DNA of 64,000 nt, from assembly GCF_023221595.1 (NCBI RefSeq), contig NZ_CP096563.1, positions 2,772,501-2,836,500 of the forward strand, written 5' to 3'. The stretch is from Rhodococcus qingshengii JCM 15477 (GTDB lineage Bacteria; Actinomycetota; Actinomycetes; Mycobacteriales; Mycobacteriaceae). The notes beneath the pieces are model-generated. The model did not search any database and had not been told where the DNA came from. It saw only the letters and a program-made list of their open reading frames with translations. The position numbers and the translations under genes were made by a program. How positions within the stretch are numbered: position 1 is the first letter of the stretch; each line of letters opens with the position of its first letter. Positions 21,640 through 30,484 of the stretch are shown in pieces.

Positions 21640-23649
21640 ATGACCCGTCCCCCCCGACGTCGTAGTGCCAGTCGTCAAGCCGGTCCGCCTTCGCCTCCGG
21701 CTCCCGAAACGGCCGCAAAGGCCGCACCGGTAGAGGCACCAGCTGCGCCGGCGGCAGAAGCGGCCCCCGCCGCAGCCGCCCCGCCCAAGAAGGCCGCAGC
21801 AACCAAATCTGCAGCAACCAAGTCCGCTGCCACCAAATCTGCTGCACCCAAGAAGTCGACCGAAGACAGGTCGCCGCGCAAATCTTCCGGCGGTAACCGA
21901 CCGGCAGCATCGAAGTCGGGCAACGGGCGCGGAAACAAGCGCCCCGAGAACCGTCTGGCCGTCGATCCCACGGGTCGCCTCGGAACACCCCCGAAGGCGC
22001 CGGCATCGGGTCTGCGCATCGTCGCGCTGGGCGGCATCGGCGAAATCGGTCGCAACATGACGGTGTTCGAGCACCGTGGCAAGTTGCTGATCGTCGACTG
22101 CGGTGTGCTGTTCCCCGAGGACCAGCAGCCTGGCGTCGACCTGATCCTCCCGGACTTCCGCTACATCGAAGACCGTATGGACGACGTCGAAGCCGTCATC
22201 TTGACTCACGGACACGAGGACCACATCGGTGCTCTGCCGTTCTTGCTGCGTCTGCGCGCGGACATTCCGGTCATCGGCGCGAAGTTCACTCTCGCTCTCG
22301 TTGCCGCCAAGTGCCGCGAGCATCGCCTGCGTCCGAACCTGGTCGAGGTCGTCGAGGGAAACACCACCACCCATGGCCCGTTCGACTGCGAGTACTTCGC
22401 GGTCAACCACTCGATTCCCGACGCTCTCGCGATCGCGATTCGCACCGACGCCGGCGTCGTACTGCACACCGGTGACATCAAGCTCGATCAGCTGCCTCTC
22501 GACGGCCGCCTGACCGACCTCGCCGGATTCTCCCGCCTGGGCGACGAGGGCGTCGACCTGTTCCTCGTCGACTCGACGAACGCCGAGGTTCCGGGATTCG
22601 TCACACCCGAGCGCGAAATCGGGGGAGTGCTCGACAACGTCATCGGCAAGGCGAAGCAGCGCGTCATCGTGGCATCGTTCGCCAGCCATGTGCATCGCAT
22701 CCAGCAGGTCGTCGACGTAGCCGCTCGGTACAACCGCCGCATCGTCTTCGTCGGCCGCTCGATGGTCCGCAACATGCAGATCGCCCAGGATCTGGGCTAC
22801 CTGACGGTGCCCGACGGCCTCGTCGTAGACATCGACACCGCCGCCACCCTTCCCGACGATCGCCTGGTGCTCATTTCGACGGGTTCGCAGGGTGAGCCGT
22901 TGGCAGCGCTCTCGCGGATGGCGCGCGGCGAACACCGTCAGATCAACATCCGCGCCAACGACCTTGTCGTTCTCGCGTCTTCGCTGATCCCGGGCAACGA
23001 GAACTCCGTTTTTGCCGTGGTCAACGGTTTGGCCAAGCGCGGTGCCACCGTCGTGACCCAGCAGAGTGCCAAGGTTCACGTCTCGGGCCACGCGTCCGCC
23101 GGTGAGTTGCTCTACCTGTACAACGCGGTTCGGCCCACCAATGCCATGCCCGTCCACGGTGAATGGCGGCACCTGCGTGCCAACGCCGCGCTGGCAAAGG
23201 CAACCGGCGTGCCGGAAGAGCGCATCGTATTGGCCGAGGACGGCGTCGTGGTCGACATGGTGGACGGCCTCGCCGAGATCGTCGGACGCGTACCGGTCGG
23301 ACACGTCTACGTCGACGGTCTGTCCGTCGGCGACGTCGGTGAGCCGACGCTGTCCGATCGCCTCGTGCTCGGTGAGGGCGGCTTCATCGCGATCACCATC
23401 GTCATCAACGAGTCGACGGGCCGTGCGGTCAGCACCCCCGAGGTGTCCGGTCGCGGCTTCTCCGACGATCCGACAGCGCTCAAGGCTGCCGCGGATCTCG
23501 TGGAATCGGACCTGGCCCGGTTGGCGAGCGAAGGCGTCATCGACGCTCATCGCATCGCGCAGTCGGTGCGCCGCGTCGTCGGACGCTGGGTCGCGGACAA
23601 GTACCGCCGCCGTCCGATGATCATTCCGACGGTCATCGCGGTTCCGTAG
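21640..23649 (+). CDS. rnj: Ribonuclease J
   Basis: A 669-residue metallo-beta-lactamase/beta-CASP ribonuclease with 5'-3' exo- and endonuclease activity in RNA decay and processing. The zinc motif THGHEDHIGALP is at residues 189-200, followed by HTGDIKLDQLPLDG and the beta-CASP motifs (SFASHVHRIQQV, STGSQGEPLAALSR, SGHASAGELLYL, PVHGEWRH). The first 120 residues are an extra Ala/Pro/Lys-rich region with repeats of the five-residue unit ATKSA. It abuts dapA with no gap and is probably cotranscribed with it. Confidence 0.95.
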   Translation: MTRPPRRRSASRQAGPPSPPAPETAAKAAPVEAPAAPAAEAAPAAAAPPKKAAATKSAATKSAATKSAAPKKSTEDRSPRKSSGGNRPAASKSGNGRGNKRPENRLAVDPTGRLGTPPKAPASGLRIVALGGIGEIGRNMTVFEHRGKLLIVDCGVLFPEDQQPGVDLILPDFRYIEDRMDDVEAVILTHGHEDHIGALPFLLRLRADIPVIGAKFTLALVAAKCREHRLRPNLVEVVEGNTTTHGPFDCEYFAVNHSIPDALAIAIRTDAGVVLHTGDIKLDQLPLDGRLTDLAGFSRLGDEGVDLFLVDSTNAEVPGFVTPEREIGGVLDNVIGKAKQRVIVASFASHVHRIQQVVDVAARYNRRIVFVGRSMVRNMQIAQDLGYLTVPDGLVVDIDTAATLPDDRLVLISTGSQGEPLAALSRMARGEHRQINIRANDLVVLASSLIPGNENSVFAVVNGLAKRGATVVTQQSAKVHVSGHASAGELLYLYNAVRPTNAMPVHGEWRHLRANAALAKATGVPEERIVLAEDGVVVDMVDGLAEIVGRVPVGHVYVDGLSVGDVGEPTLSDRLVLGEGGFIAITIVINESTGRAVSTPEVSGRGFSDDPTALKAAADLVESDLARLASEGVIDAHRIAQSVRRVVGRWVADKYRRRPMIIPTVIAVP

Positions 23650-23673
23650 ATTCGGCACAGCAGGTCGCTTCCG

Positions 23674-23695
23674 CTCGAACCCGGTCCGGTTCGAG
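23674..23695 (+). terminator. Hairpin after rnj, possible terminator or leader structure
   Basis: CTCGAACC (23674-23681) pairs with GGTTCGAG (23688-23695) around a 6-base loop and is followed by TACTTT. It ends only 4 bases before the next candidate start codon, so it may affect translation rather than end transcription. Confidence 0.45.
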
Positions 23696-23699
23696 TACT

Positions 23700-24332
23700 T
23701 TGGCGAAGGTGACCTTCGCTCATGACGAACGACTCGCCCTGGTGGACAGCATGGTCGAATTCGGCCCCGATGCTCCGACACTGTGTGGGGAGTGGACCAA
23801 TCGTGACCTGGCAGCACATCTGATAGTCCGGGAGCGGCGTCTCGACGCCGCTCCCGGAATCATGTTGAGCCCTCTTGCCGGTCACACCGAGAGCGTGCGT
23901 AAGGCCGCAGCGGCGCGTCCGTGGGAGGAGATCCTCGACGACGTTCGGAGTGGGCCGCCTCGGTGGTCGCCGATGTACTGGCTCGACGCGCAGGTGAATA
24001 CCACGGAAATGTTCGTCCACCACGAAGATGTACGACGCGCACATCTGAACTGGGCGCCGCGTCCGTTGTCGGAGGGTCGGCAGGCTCAGCTGTGGAAGTA
24101 CGCCCGGCAGATCGGCAAGATGGGTTACCGCAAAGCCGCTGTCGAGGTCATTTTCGAACTTCCGTCCGGCGAGAGTGCGGTCGTCCACAAATCCGGCTCT
24201 CGCAGTATTGTCCTGCAGGGTGAACCCGCCGAGTTGCTGCTGCACGCTTTCGGTCGCAACGAGGTGAAGATCGAAGCCAAAGGTGAACTGGCCGACGTTC
24301 AATCCGTGATGGCGCTCGATCGCAGTTTCTGA
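23700..24332 (+). CDS. TIGR03085-type metal-binding (DinB/MDMPI-like) protein
   Basis: A 210-residue protein of the mycothiol-dependent maleylpyruvate isomerase-like superfamily. The N-terminus has the four-helix pattern with PDAPTLCGEWTNRDLAAHLI, and a second metal-site-like motif NTTEMFVHHEDVRRA; these supply the three histidines of DinB-like folds. The C-terminal domain (VEVIFELPSGESAV) resembles the sterol-carrier-like part of MDMPI proteins. The start is uncertain: TTG 23700 or GTG 23709, both just after a hairpin. Some relatives act with mycothiol; the substrate here is unknown. Confidence 0.75.
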   Translation: MAKVTFAHDERLALVDSMVEFGPDAPTLCGEWTNRDLAAHLIVRERRLDAAPGIMLSPLAGHTESVRKAAAARPWEEILDDVRSGPPRWSPMYWLDAQVNTTEMFVHHEDVRRAHLNWAPRPLSEGRQAQLWKYARQIGKMGYRKAAVEVIFELPSGESAVVHKSGSRSIVLQGEPAELLLHAFGRNEVKIEAKGELADVQSVMALDRSF

Positions 24333-24443
24333 TGGCCCCCTTCTGCCGGAGCCGAGCTCGACAGACGGGTTGTGAAGATCACGTTTCGCACTCGCCACCA
24401 GTGTTGCTGGTGTTGCGGATGGTCCAGATGGGGTCGCACAGAC

Positions 24444-24449
24444 TAGCCT
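24444..24449 (+). promoter_or_regulatory. -10 element for a leaderless ftsK transcript
   Basis: TAGCCT ends exactly 7 bases before the ftsK ATG, and no Shine-Dalgarno sequence lies between. A start site at or next to the A of ATG is expected. Confidence 0.6.
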
Positions 24450-24456
24450 GAACTCC

Positions 24457-27228
24457 ATGGCAGGTAAGTCGAGCGCCCGGGGATCCAGTACAAGCACGTC
24501 TACGTCCAGGGCATCGACCAGGTCGTCAGCCTCTACTCCGAGCGCGCGCGCAACCGCAAAACCTCGTGCCTCGCGCACCACGCGAACCGTATCGACTCCT
24601 CGAAATGTCACGACTTCGGCCAGGGCTGGTGGGCGCCCCGCGTCGGGCAAAGGCTCCAAGCCGGCGCCCAAGAAGGCGTCCGGTACGTCGTCGGCCGCGC
24701 GCCGCCCGGTATCGAAAACCTCTCAGCGGGCCAGCCCGTTGGCCGCTGTGGGCAAGGGAATCGGAGCCGGGTGGTCCCTGGCTGCCCGCGGCGTCGGCGC
24801 CACCACACGCACCGTCAGTAAGGTCGGCGAGATCGAAGCCGGCCACCGCCGCGACGGAATAGCGCTCGGCCTGATCGCATTCAGCGTCGTCATCGCCGGT
24901 GGCGTCTGGTTCAAGGCCGGTGGTCCGATCGGCGGCGGCATCGACACCCTCGTGCGGGCGATCTTCGGCGCGGCCTCGGCCGTGCTCCCCATCGTCGGCG
25001 TCGGCCTCGCGATCCTGTTGATGCGCACCGAACCGAAACCTGAGATCCGGCCCCGACTGATCATGGGATCCTTGCTGGTCGGTCTGCCGGCGCTCGGCAT
25101 CTGGCACATCATCTCGGGTTCACCGACAGACGCCACCGGTCGCTCCAACGGCGCAGGGTTTGTCGGATACGTCGTGGGCGGCCCGCTCACCAACGGGCTC
25201 ACCGTCTGGCTGTCTGCGCCGCTGCTGGTCATCGCCGCCGGATTCGGAATCCTCCTTCTGACCGGAACCACGCTGCGTGAGGTGCCGAGCAAGTTCCAGT
25301 CCTTCTTCGGTGCCTCGTATCGCTCGGACGAATACGGCGACTACGGATCCGAATTCGACGAGGACGGCGAGCACCACTACGGCGAATCTGCTTACGATCC
25401 TTCACTGTTCGACGCCGACGGCTACCCGGTCGACACCTACGCCGAGCCACCGCTCAAGCCCGCCAAGCGGACCAGCCGACGCGCACCGATCGACAACTAC
25501 CCGACGGACGAGTTCGAGTCGGGCGACAAGAAGACCGAAGTCCTCGGCCTGTGGAACGCCGACGACACAGCAGTACCCGACGAGCCCGTCGCGGCTGCGG
25601 CAGCGCCCGTGGTGGAGACTCCGGCGCCGCGCCCCAAGGTGCCTGCGCGTTCGGTCCCCATCGCCAAGCCCGTGCCGAAACCCGAACCGGAGCCGGAGGA
25701 GAAGGAACACTTCGTCACCGATCGGGTCACCGACGGCGACTACAACCTCCCGCCGACGACGTTGCTGATCGAGGGAGACCCGCCCAAGCTCCGCAGTTCT
25801 GCGAACGACGCGATGATCGAGGCGATCAGCGAAGTCCTCGAACAGTTCAAGATCGATGCCGCTGTTACCGGTTTCACCCGCGGACCGACGGTGACACGCT
25901 ACGAGGTCGAACTCGGCCCAGGCGTGAAGGTCGAGAAGATCACCGCGCTCGCCCGCAACATCGCGTACGCCGTGGCAACCGACAACGTCCGCCTCCTGGC
26001 CCCCATTCCGGGTAAGTCCGCGGTGGGTATCGAGGTACCGAACTCCGACCGCGAAATGGTCCGCCTCGCCGACGTTTTGAACGCGCCGAGCACCCGACGC
26101 GATCACCATCCGCTGGTGATCGGTCTCGGTAAGGACATCGAAGGTGACTTCGTCAGTGCGAACCTCGCGAAGATGCCCCACCTTCTGGTGGCAGGTTCGA
26201 CCGGCTCGGGTAAGTCGAGCTTCGTGAACTCGATGCTCGTCTCGTTGCTCACCCGAGCAACGCCCGAAGAAGTACGGATGATCCTCATCGACCCCAAGAT
26301 GGTCGAGCTCACGCCGTACGAAGGTATCCCGCACCTGATCACGCCGATCATCACTCAGCCGAAGAAGGCAGCGGCAGCGCTGGCCTGGTTGGTCGAGGAG
26401 ATGGAACAGCGCTACCAGGACATGCAGGCCAACCGGGTGCGTCATATCGACGACTTCAACTCCAAGGTCAAGTCCGGGGAAATCACCGCGCCGCTGGGCA
26501 GCGAGCGCGTCTACCGCCCGTACCCGTACATCCTGGCGATCGTGGACGAGTTGGCCGACCTCATGATGACCGCTCCGCGCGACGTCGAAGAAGCAATCGT
26601 CCGCATCACCCAGAAAGCCCGCGCTGCCGGAATCCACCTGGTGCTGGCAACGCAGCGCCCGTCCGTCGACGTCGTCACCGGCCTGATCAAGACCAACGTG
26701 CCTTCGCGTCTGGCGTTCGCGACGTCCTCGCTCACGGACTCGCGAGTCATCCTCGATCAGCCCGGCGCCGAGAAGCTCATCGGTATGGGTGATGGCTTGT
26801 TCCTGCCCATGGGCGCCGGCAAGCCGACCCGTATGCAAGGCGCGTTCATCACCGACGAGGAAATCTCGGCGGTTGTCGACTTCGCGAAGAACCAAGCCGA
26901 GCCCGAGTACACCGAAGGTGTCACCGCACAGAAGGCCGGGGAGAAGAAAGACGTCGACCCCGACATCGGCGACGACATGGACGTCCTCTTGCAGGCCGTG
27001 GAACTGGTGATCACGAGTCAATTCGGTTCGACGTCGATGCTGCAGCGCAAGCTGCGCGTCGGGTTCGCCAAGGCCGGTCGACTCATGGATCTCATGGAAA
27101 ATCGTGGCGTCGTCGGCCCCAGCGAGGGCTCCAAGGCACGCGAGGTTTTGATGAAGCCTGAGGAACTCGACGGTCTGCTGTGGTCGATTCGCGGTGGCGA
27201 CCCGGACGAGGCACCCGCAGACGAGTAG
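24457..27228 (+). CDS. ftsK: DNA translocase FtsK/SpoIIIE
   Basis: A 923-residue septal DNA pump. After a Ser/Thr/Arg-rich cytoplasmic N-terminus of about 110 residues come four transmembrane helices (about 140-280), an acidic Pro-rich linker, and the RecA-like motor. Walker A GSTGSGKSS is near residue 580 and Walker B LAIVDELADLMM near 694. The C-terminal winged-helix gamma domain (SMLQRKLRVGFAKAGRLMDL) reads KOPS-type sites. It clears chromosome DNA from the closing septum. A leaderless promoter precedes the ATG. Order relative to argA and pgsA matches mycobacteria. Confidence 0.95.
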   Translation: MAGKSSARGSSTSTSTSRASTRSSASTPSARATAKPRASRTTRTVSTPRNVTTSARAGGRPASGKGSKPAPKKASGTSSAARRPVSKTSQRASPLAAVGKGIGAGWSLAARGVGATTRTVSKVGEIEAGHRRDGIALGLIAFSVVIAGGVWFKAGGPIGGGIDTLVRAIFGAASAVLPIVGVGLAILLMRTEPKPEIRPRLIMGSLLVGLPALGIWHIISGSPTDATGRSNGAGFVGYVVGGPLTNGLTVWLSAPLLVIAAGFGILLLTGTTLREVPSKFQSFFGASYRSDEYGDYGSEFDEDGEHHYGESAYDPSLFDADGYPVDTYAEPPLKPAKRTSRRAPIDNYPTDEFESGDKKTEVLGLWNADDTAVPDEPVAAAAAPVVETPAPRPKVPARSVPIAKPVPKPEPEPEEKEHFVTDRVTDGDYNLPPTTLLIEGDPPKLRSSANDAMIEAISEVLEQFKIDAAVTGFTRGPTVTRYEVELGPGVKVEKITALARNIAYAVATDNVRLLAPIPGKSAVGIEVPNSDREMVRLADVLNAPSTRRDHHPLVIGLGKDIEGDFVSANLAKMPHLLVAGSTGSGKSSFVNSMLVSLLTRATPEEVRMILIDPKMVELTPYEGIPHLITPIITQPKKAAAALAWLVEEMEQRYQDMQANRVRHIDDFNSKVKSGEITAPLGSERVYRPYPYILAIVDELADLMMTAPRDVEEAIVRITQKARAAGIHLVLATQRPSVDVVTGLIKTNVPSRLAFATSSLTDSRVILDQPGAEKLIGMGDGLFLPMGAGKPTRMQGAFITDEEISAVVDFAKNQAEPEYTEGVTAQKAGEKKDVDPDIGDDMDVLLQAVELVITSQFGSTSMLQRKLRVGFAKAGRLMDLMENRGVVGPSEGSKAREVLMKPEELDGLLWSIRGGDPDEAPADE

Positions 27229-27273
27229 CGACACCTCGGCGGACAAGCCGTCGACAGACGACCGGAGGAACCC

Positions 27274-28254
27274 GTGCATGTGACGCCGTTGGCTTGGGGA
27301 ATCACGATCGTGGTGATCCTCGGCCTGTTCGTCTTCGACTTCTTCGCCCACGTCCGCACGCCACATGCGCCCACGTTCCGGGAGTCCGCATTCTGGTCGA
27401 CGGTCTACATCTCGATCGCCATCGTCTTCGGCCTCGTCGTGATGTGGATCTGGGGCACCACGTACGGCGGTGAGTACTTCGCCGGATACGTCACGGAAAA
27501 GGCGCTCTCGGTAGACAATCTGTTCGTCTTCGTGATCATCATGTCGACGTTCGCCGTCCCGCGAGAGTTCCAGCAGAAAGTCCTGCTGATAGGCATCGTC
27601 CTCGCATTGGTGATGCGCGGAATCTTCATCGGAGTCGGCGCCGCCGCCATCAATGCGTACAGCTGGGTGTTCTACCTCTTCGGAGCGTTCCTGATCTACA
27701 CCGCGTACACCCTGATCCGCGATCACGGGCATGAGAAGGAAGCCGAGGAGAAGCGCGACAGTCGCATCATCTCACTCGTGAAGCGGGTGCTGCCGACAAC
27801 CGAGGAATACGACGGGGACAAACTGATCACCCGGATCGACGGCAAGCGCGTCGTGACACCGTTGTTGTTGGCGCTCATCGCAATCGGGTTTGCCGACGTG
27901 CTCTTCGCGCTCGATTCGATTCCGGCGATCTACGGTCTGACCCAGGAACCGTATCTGGTGTTCACCGCCAACGCCTTCGCGCTGATGGGTCTACGGCAGC
28001 TGTACTTCCTGATCGGTGGGTTGCTCGAACGGCTGGTCTATCTCTCGTACGGGCTCTCGATAATCCTGGCGTTCATCGGTGTGAAATTGGTACTTCACGC
28101 GTTGCACGAGAACACCCTCTCGTTCGTCAACGGAGGTGAACACGTCTCCGTCCCGGAAATCTCCACGGCACTCTCACTCGGAGTGATCATCGGAGTATTG
28201 GCGGTGACGACGGTCGCGAGCCTGTTGAAGACTCGCGACCGGGCGGGGGAGTAA
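27274..28254 (+). CDS. TerC-family integral membrane protein
   Basis: A 326-residue membrane protein with about eight to nine helices. The TerC signatures EKALSVDNLFVFVIIM and DVLFALDSIPAIYGLT carry the conserved aspartates thought to bind metal. TerC/Alx proteins are linked to tellurite resistance and to manganese export or metallation of secreted proteins; here the substrate is inferred only. The GTG start at 27274 is preceded by GGAGG six bases upstream. It stands apart from ftsK by 45 bp and is convergent with the YciI gene. Confidence 0.9.
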   Translation: MHVTPLAWGITIVVILGLFVFDFFAHVRTPHAPTFRESAFWSTVYISIAIVFGLVVMWIWGTTYGGEYFAGYVTEKALSVDNLFVFVIIMSTFAVPREFQQKVLLIGIVLALVMRGIFIGVGAAAINAYSWVFYLFGAFLIYTAYTLIRDHGHEKEAEEKRDSRIISLVKRVLPTTEEYDGDKLITRIDGKRVVTPLLLALIAIGFADVLFALDSIPAIYGLTQEPYLVFTANAFALMGLRQLYFLIGGLLERLVYLSYGLSIILAFIGVKLVLHALHENTLSFVNGGEHVSVPEISTALSLGVIIGVLAVTTVASLLKTRDRAGE

Positions 28255-28270
28255 GCCGGGGCCGGGGCTC

Positions 28271-28555
28271 TCAGGCGCTGAACTGACCCAACACCGGAAC
28301 CCACTCGGTGATCCGGACCTTCTCGATCAAATCGGCGATCGCGAACGGATCGTGGGTGAAGAGGAGGGAAACGGTGTCGGCGTCTGCGGCGTCGACGATG
28401 ATCAGCGCGCCGTTTCCATCTGCAAACGGGCCGGATGACAAGACGATCGAGCGGGAAACCAGATCCGCGAGCCACGCGCGGTGATCGCTACGGACTTCGT
28501 CGCGCTGAGCGTTCTTCTCGGGCGCGTAGGTGTATTCGACGAGGAACAACGACAT
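28271..28555 (-). CDS. YciI-family protein
   Basis: A 94-residue protein starting MSLFLVEYTYAPEKN. It has the small ferredoxin-like alpha/beta fold of YciI proteins: the helix RDEVRSDHRAWLADLV with the conserved histidine, the strand SRSIVLSSGPFADGNGALII, and TVSLLFTHDPFAIADLIEKV with the conserved aspartate-proline. The His-Asp pair is the proposed active site of the family. The true reaction is not known. The stop is 17 bp from the end of terC on the other strand. Confidence 0.85.
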   Translation of the reverse strand: MSLFLVEYTYAPEKNAQRDEVRSDHRAWLADLVSRSIVLSSGPFADGNGALIIVDAADADTVSLLFTHDPFAIADLIEKVRITEWVPVLGQFSA

Positions 28556-28613
28556 CGTGAACCGCTTTCGGGGCTGGTGATCGAGAGGGTGGTGTGTGAA
28601 GAGTCTGAACGGT

Positions 28614-29138
28614 TCAGAGAGTCAGGAGCATGCGAGTATTGCCGAGTGTGTTGGGTTTCACATAGCTCAGATCGAGGAACTCGGCGACGCCGGCGTCGTA
28701 GGACCGACACATTTCCGCATAGACCTCGGCGGTGACGGGGGTGCCGTGGATCTCCGCGAATCCGTGACGGTGGAAGAACTCGGTCTCGAACGTCAAAACG
28801 AACAACCGTTCCAACTCCAATTCCTTGGCGACCTCGATGAGTTTGTCGACGACGTAGAAACCTGCGCCCTGGCCTTTGGCAGTCGGATCGACTGCGACGG
28901 TGCGGATCTCACCCAGGTCCGCCCACAGCACATGCAGTGCGCCGCAAGCGATTACCTGGCCGCCTCGCTCGGCGACCCAGAACTCCTGGACTGCCTCGTA
29001 CAGCGTCACGAGATTCTTCTCGAGGAGGATCTTGCCGGCGTAGATGTCGATCAGACGCTTGATTTCGGGGATGTCCGACGTTCGCGCGCGACGCACGATC
29101 AACTGGCTCTCGGTATAGGTCGGCGCGGTCGAAGTCAT
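28614..29138 (-). CDS. argA: Amino-acid N-acetyltransferase (glutamate N-acetyltransferase, ArgA-type GNAT)
   Basis: A 174-residue GNAT enzyme. The acetyl-CoA loop is in IRTVAVDPTAKGQGAGFYVV, and the later blocks LERLFVLTFETEFFHRHGFAEI are typical of the short actinobacterial NAGS (Rv2747 type), which makes N-acetylglutamate for arginine synthesis. The assignment rests on family resemblance and on its place between ftsK and pgsA, as in M. tuberculosis. The ATG 29138 lies 7 bases after a TAATGT -10 hexamer, so it is probably leaderless. It is divergent from pgsA. Confidence 0.85.
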   Translation of the reverse strand: MTSTAPTYTESQLIVRRARTSDIPEIKRLIDIYAGKILLEKNLVTLYEAVQEFWVAERGGQVIACGALHVLWADLGEIRTVAVDPTAKGQGAGFYVVDKLIEVAKELELERLFVLTFETEFFHRHGFAEIHGTPVTAEVYAEMCRSYDAGVAEFLDLSYVKPNTLGNTRMLLTL

Positions 29139-29145
29139 GTGGTGC

Positions 29146-29151
29146 ACATTA
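29146..29151 (-). promoter_or_regulatory. -10 element for a leaderless argA transcript
   Basis: On the minus strand TAATGT ends 7 bases before the argA ATG. No Shine-Dalgarno sequence is present in the 7-base gap. Confidence 0.6.
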
Positions 29152-29258
29152 GTCAATGGCCCTACCGATATTCTAAGTCGCGTGCCTGTCCGCCCCACGC
29201 AATTCCCGCGCCGCTCGGCTTTGTCCCGGGTTCGGCTCACCGCCTGTGCGGTGATCCG

Positions 29259-29900
29259 ATGAGTACCCCGCGCGATCAGACCGACGCCCATCGCGCCGCC
29301 GTCGGCCCGTCCGACGGCACACCTGTCGCGGACAACCCGGTTCCGTTGCTGAACATCGCGAACATTCTCACGATGGTCCGAATGGTTCTCGTTCCGGTTT
29401 TTCTCGTTGTTCTGTTCGTCGACGGCGGACACTCGACGTGGTGGCGTCTCGGGGCAATGGGCGTGTTCATCGTCGCCGCGATCACGGATCGGATCGACGG
29501 CCAATTGGCTCGGAAGTACGGTCTGGTCACCGATTTCGGCAAACTCATGGACCCGATCGCGGACAAGGCACTGATCGGCGCCGCGCTGATCGGTCTTTCG
29601 GTTCTCGGTGACCTGTCGTGGTGGGTGACCGGAGTGATCATCGCCAGAGAACTCGGAATCACGCTGTTGCGGTTCGCGGTACTGCGGCACGCGGTCATCC
29701 CGGCGGGCAAGGGCGGCAAGCTCAAGACCCTCGTGCAGGCCGTCGCGATCGGGTTCTACCTCTGCCCGCTGCCGAGCAGTTGGGACATCGTCAGCGGATT
29801 GCTGATGGCTGCTGCCGTCGTGCTGACGGTGGCGACGGGAATCGAATACATCGTGCAGGCGATCAGGCTTCGCGCCGGAGTTCGCGCAGTCGAGTCATGA
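29259..29900 (+). CDS. pgsA: CDP-diacylglycerol-glycerol-3-phosphate 3-phosphatidyltransferase
   Basis: A 213-residue CDP-alcohol phosphatidyltransferase that makes phosphatidylglycerol phosphate. The family signature DG-x2-AR-x8-G-x3-D-x3-D is seen as DRIDGQLARKYGLVTDFGKL with MDPIADKAL after it; the first Asp-Gly pair is present. About five to six helices follow a 30-residue hydrophilic N-terminus. A candidate -10 (TATTCT, 29169-29174) lies upstream in the region shared with argA. The stop overlaps the next gene by ATGA. Confidence 0.9.
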   Translation: MSTPRDQTDAHRAAVGPSDGTPVADNPVPLLNIANILTMVRMVLVPVFLVVLFVDGGHSTWWRLGAMGVFIVAAITDRIDGQLARKYGLVTDFGKLMDPIADKALIGAALIGLSVLGDLSWWVTGVIIARELGITLLRFAVLRHAVIPAGKGGKLKTLVQAVAIGFYLCPLPSSWDIVSGLLMAAAVVLTVATGIEYIVQAIRLRAGVRAVES

Positions 29901-30394
29901 CGGACCCGCTGCTCGCACTCGGAGTGGTCGAACTCGTCGACGCCCTTGGCGCCGCGAGGCAGACTGTCGCCGCCGCCGAATCTCTGACGGCTGGCTTGTT
30001 CACGGCTGCGGTCGCGTCCGTGCCAGGGTCGAGCGCGGTGCTGCGTGGGGGCCTGGTCGTGTATGCGACCGACCTGAAAGCGACGCTGGCGGGCGTGGAT
30101 CCCGAGCGTCTGGCAACGGACGGCCCCGTGTCCGAGAGCACCGCCGTGGCTTTGGCGCTCGGCGCCCGGACGAGGTGCGGCGCCGACTGGGGTATCGGAC
30201 TGACCGGAGTCGCCGGTCCGAGTGAGCAGGACGGACGCCCGGTCGGAACGGTGTTTCTCGGTATCGCCGGCCCGGACGGAACCGAATGCGTACCCCTCGT
30301 GCTCGGCGGCGAACGGTGGGAGATTCGGACAACCGCAGTCGCAACTGCCGTGTCGCGGTTACGTGATCGTGTCGCAGAGCGTGCGGCACGATAG
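29897..30394 (+). CDS. CinA C-terminal domain (PncC-type nicotinamide-nucleotide amidase)
   Basis: A 165-residue stand-alone CinA C-terminal domain. It has the hallmark TVAAAESLTAGLFTAAVASV with its active-site serine, then VYATDLKATLAGVDPERLAT, VSESTAVALALGAR and the GLTGVAGPSEQDGRPVGTVF loop. PncC proteins deamidate nicotinamide mononucleotide in NAD salvage. There is no N-terminal MoaB-like domain. Translation is coupled to pgsA by the ATGA overlap. The clgR gene follows after 90 bp. Confidence 0.88.
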   Translation: MTDPLLALGVVELVDALGAARQTVAAAESLTAGLFTAAVASVPGSSAVLRGGLVVYATDLKATLAGVDPERLATDGPVSESTAVALALGARTRCGADWGIGLTGVAGPSEQDGRPVGTVFLGIAGPDGTECVPLVLGGERWEIRTTAVATAVSRLRDRVAERAAR

Positions 30395-30398
30395 GCTC

Positions 30399-30428
30399 GG
30401 GAACCAATCGGATGTGTTCGGACGTTGA
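30399..30428 (+). promoter_or_regulatory. ECF (SigE-type) promoter candidate for clgR
   Basis: GGGAACC (30399-30405) and CGTTGA (30423-30428) are separated by 17 bases, close to the mycobacterial SigE/SigH promoter pattern (GGAAC - about 16 to 17 - GTT). clgR of M. tuberculosis is known to be SigE-controlled, so this fits. Confidence 0.6.
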
Positions 30429-30484
30429 CGATTGTGAAGACGTACGACCATGCACGATGAGGTCACGGATGAAGGAGGAGCGAG

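Noticed and set aside
23674..23695. TCGAAC...GTTCGA as a second LexA box
   Set aside because: The half-sites are separated by more than the 4 bases of the actinobacterial SOS box; the recA site at 39488 has the right spacing.
25402..27732. Long antisense frame opposite ftsK (about 776 codons)
   Set aside because: It is the mirror of a well conserved gene with no start signal of its own and no recognisable domain.
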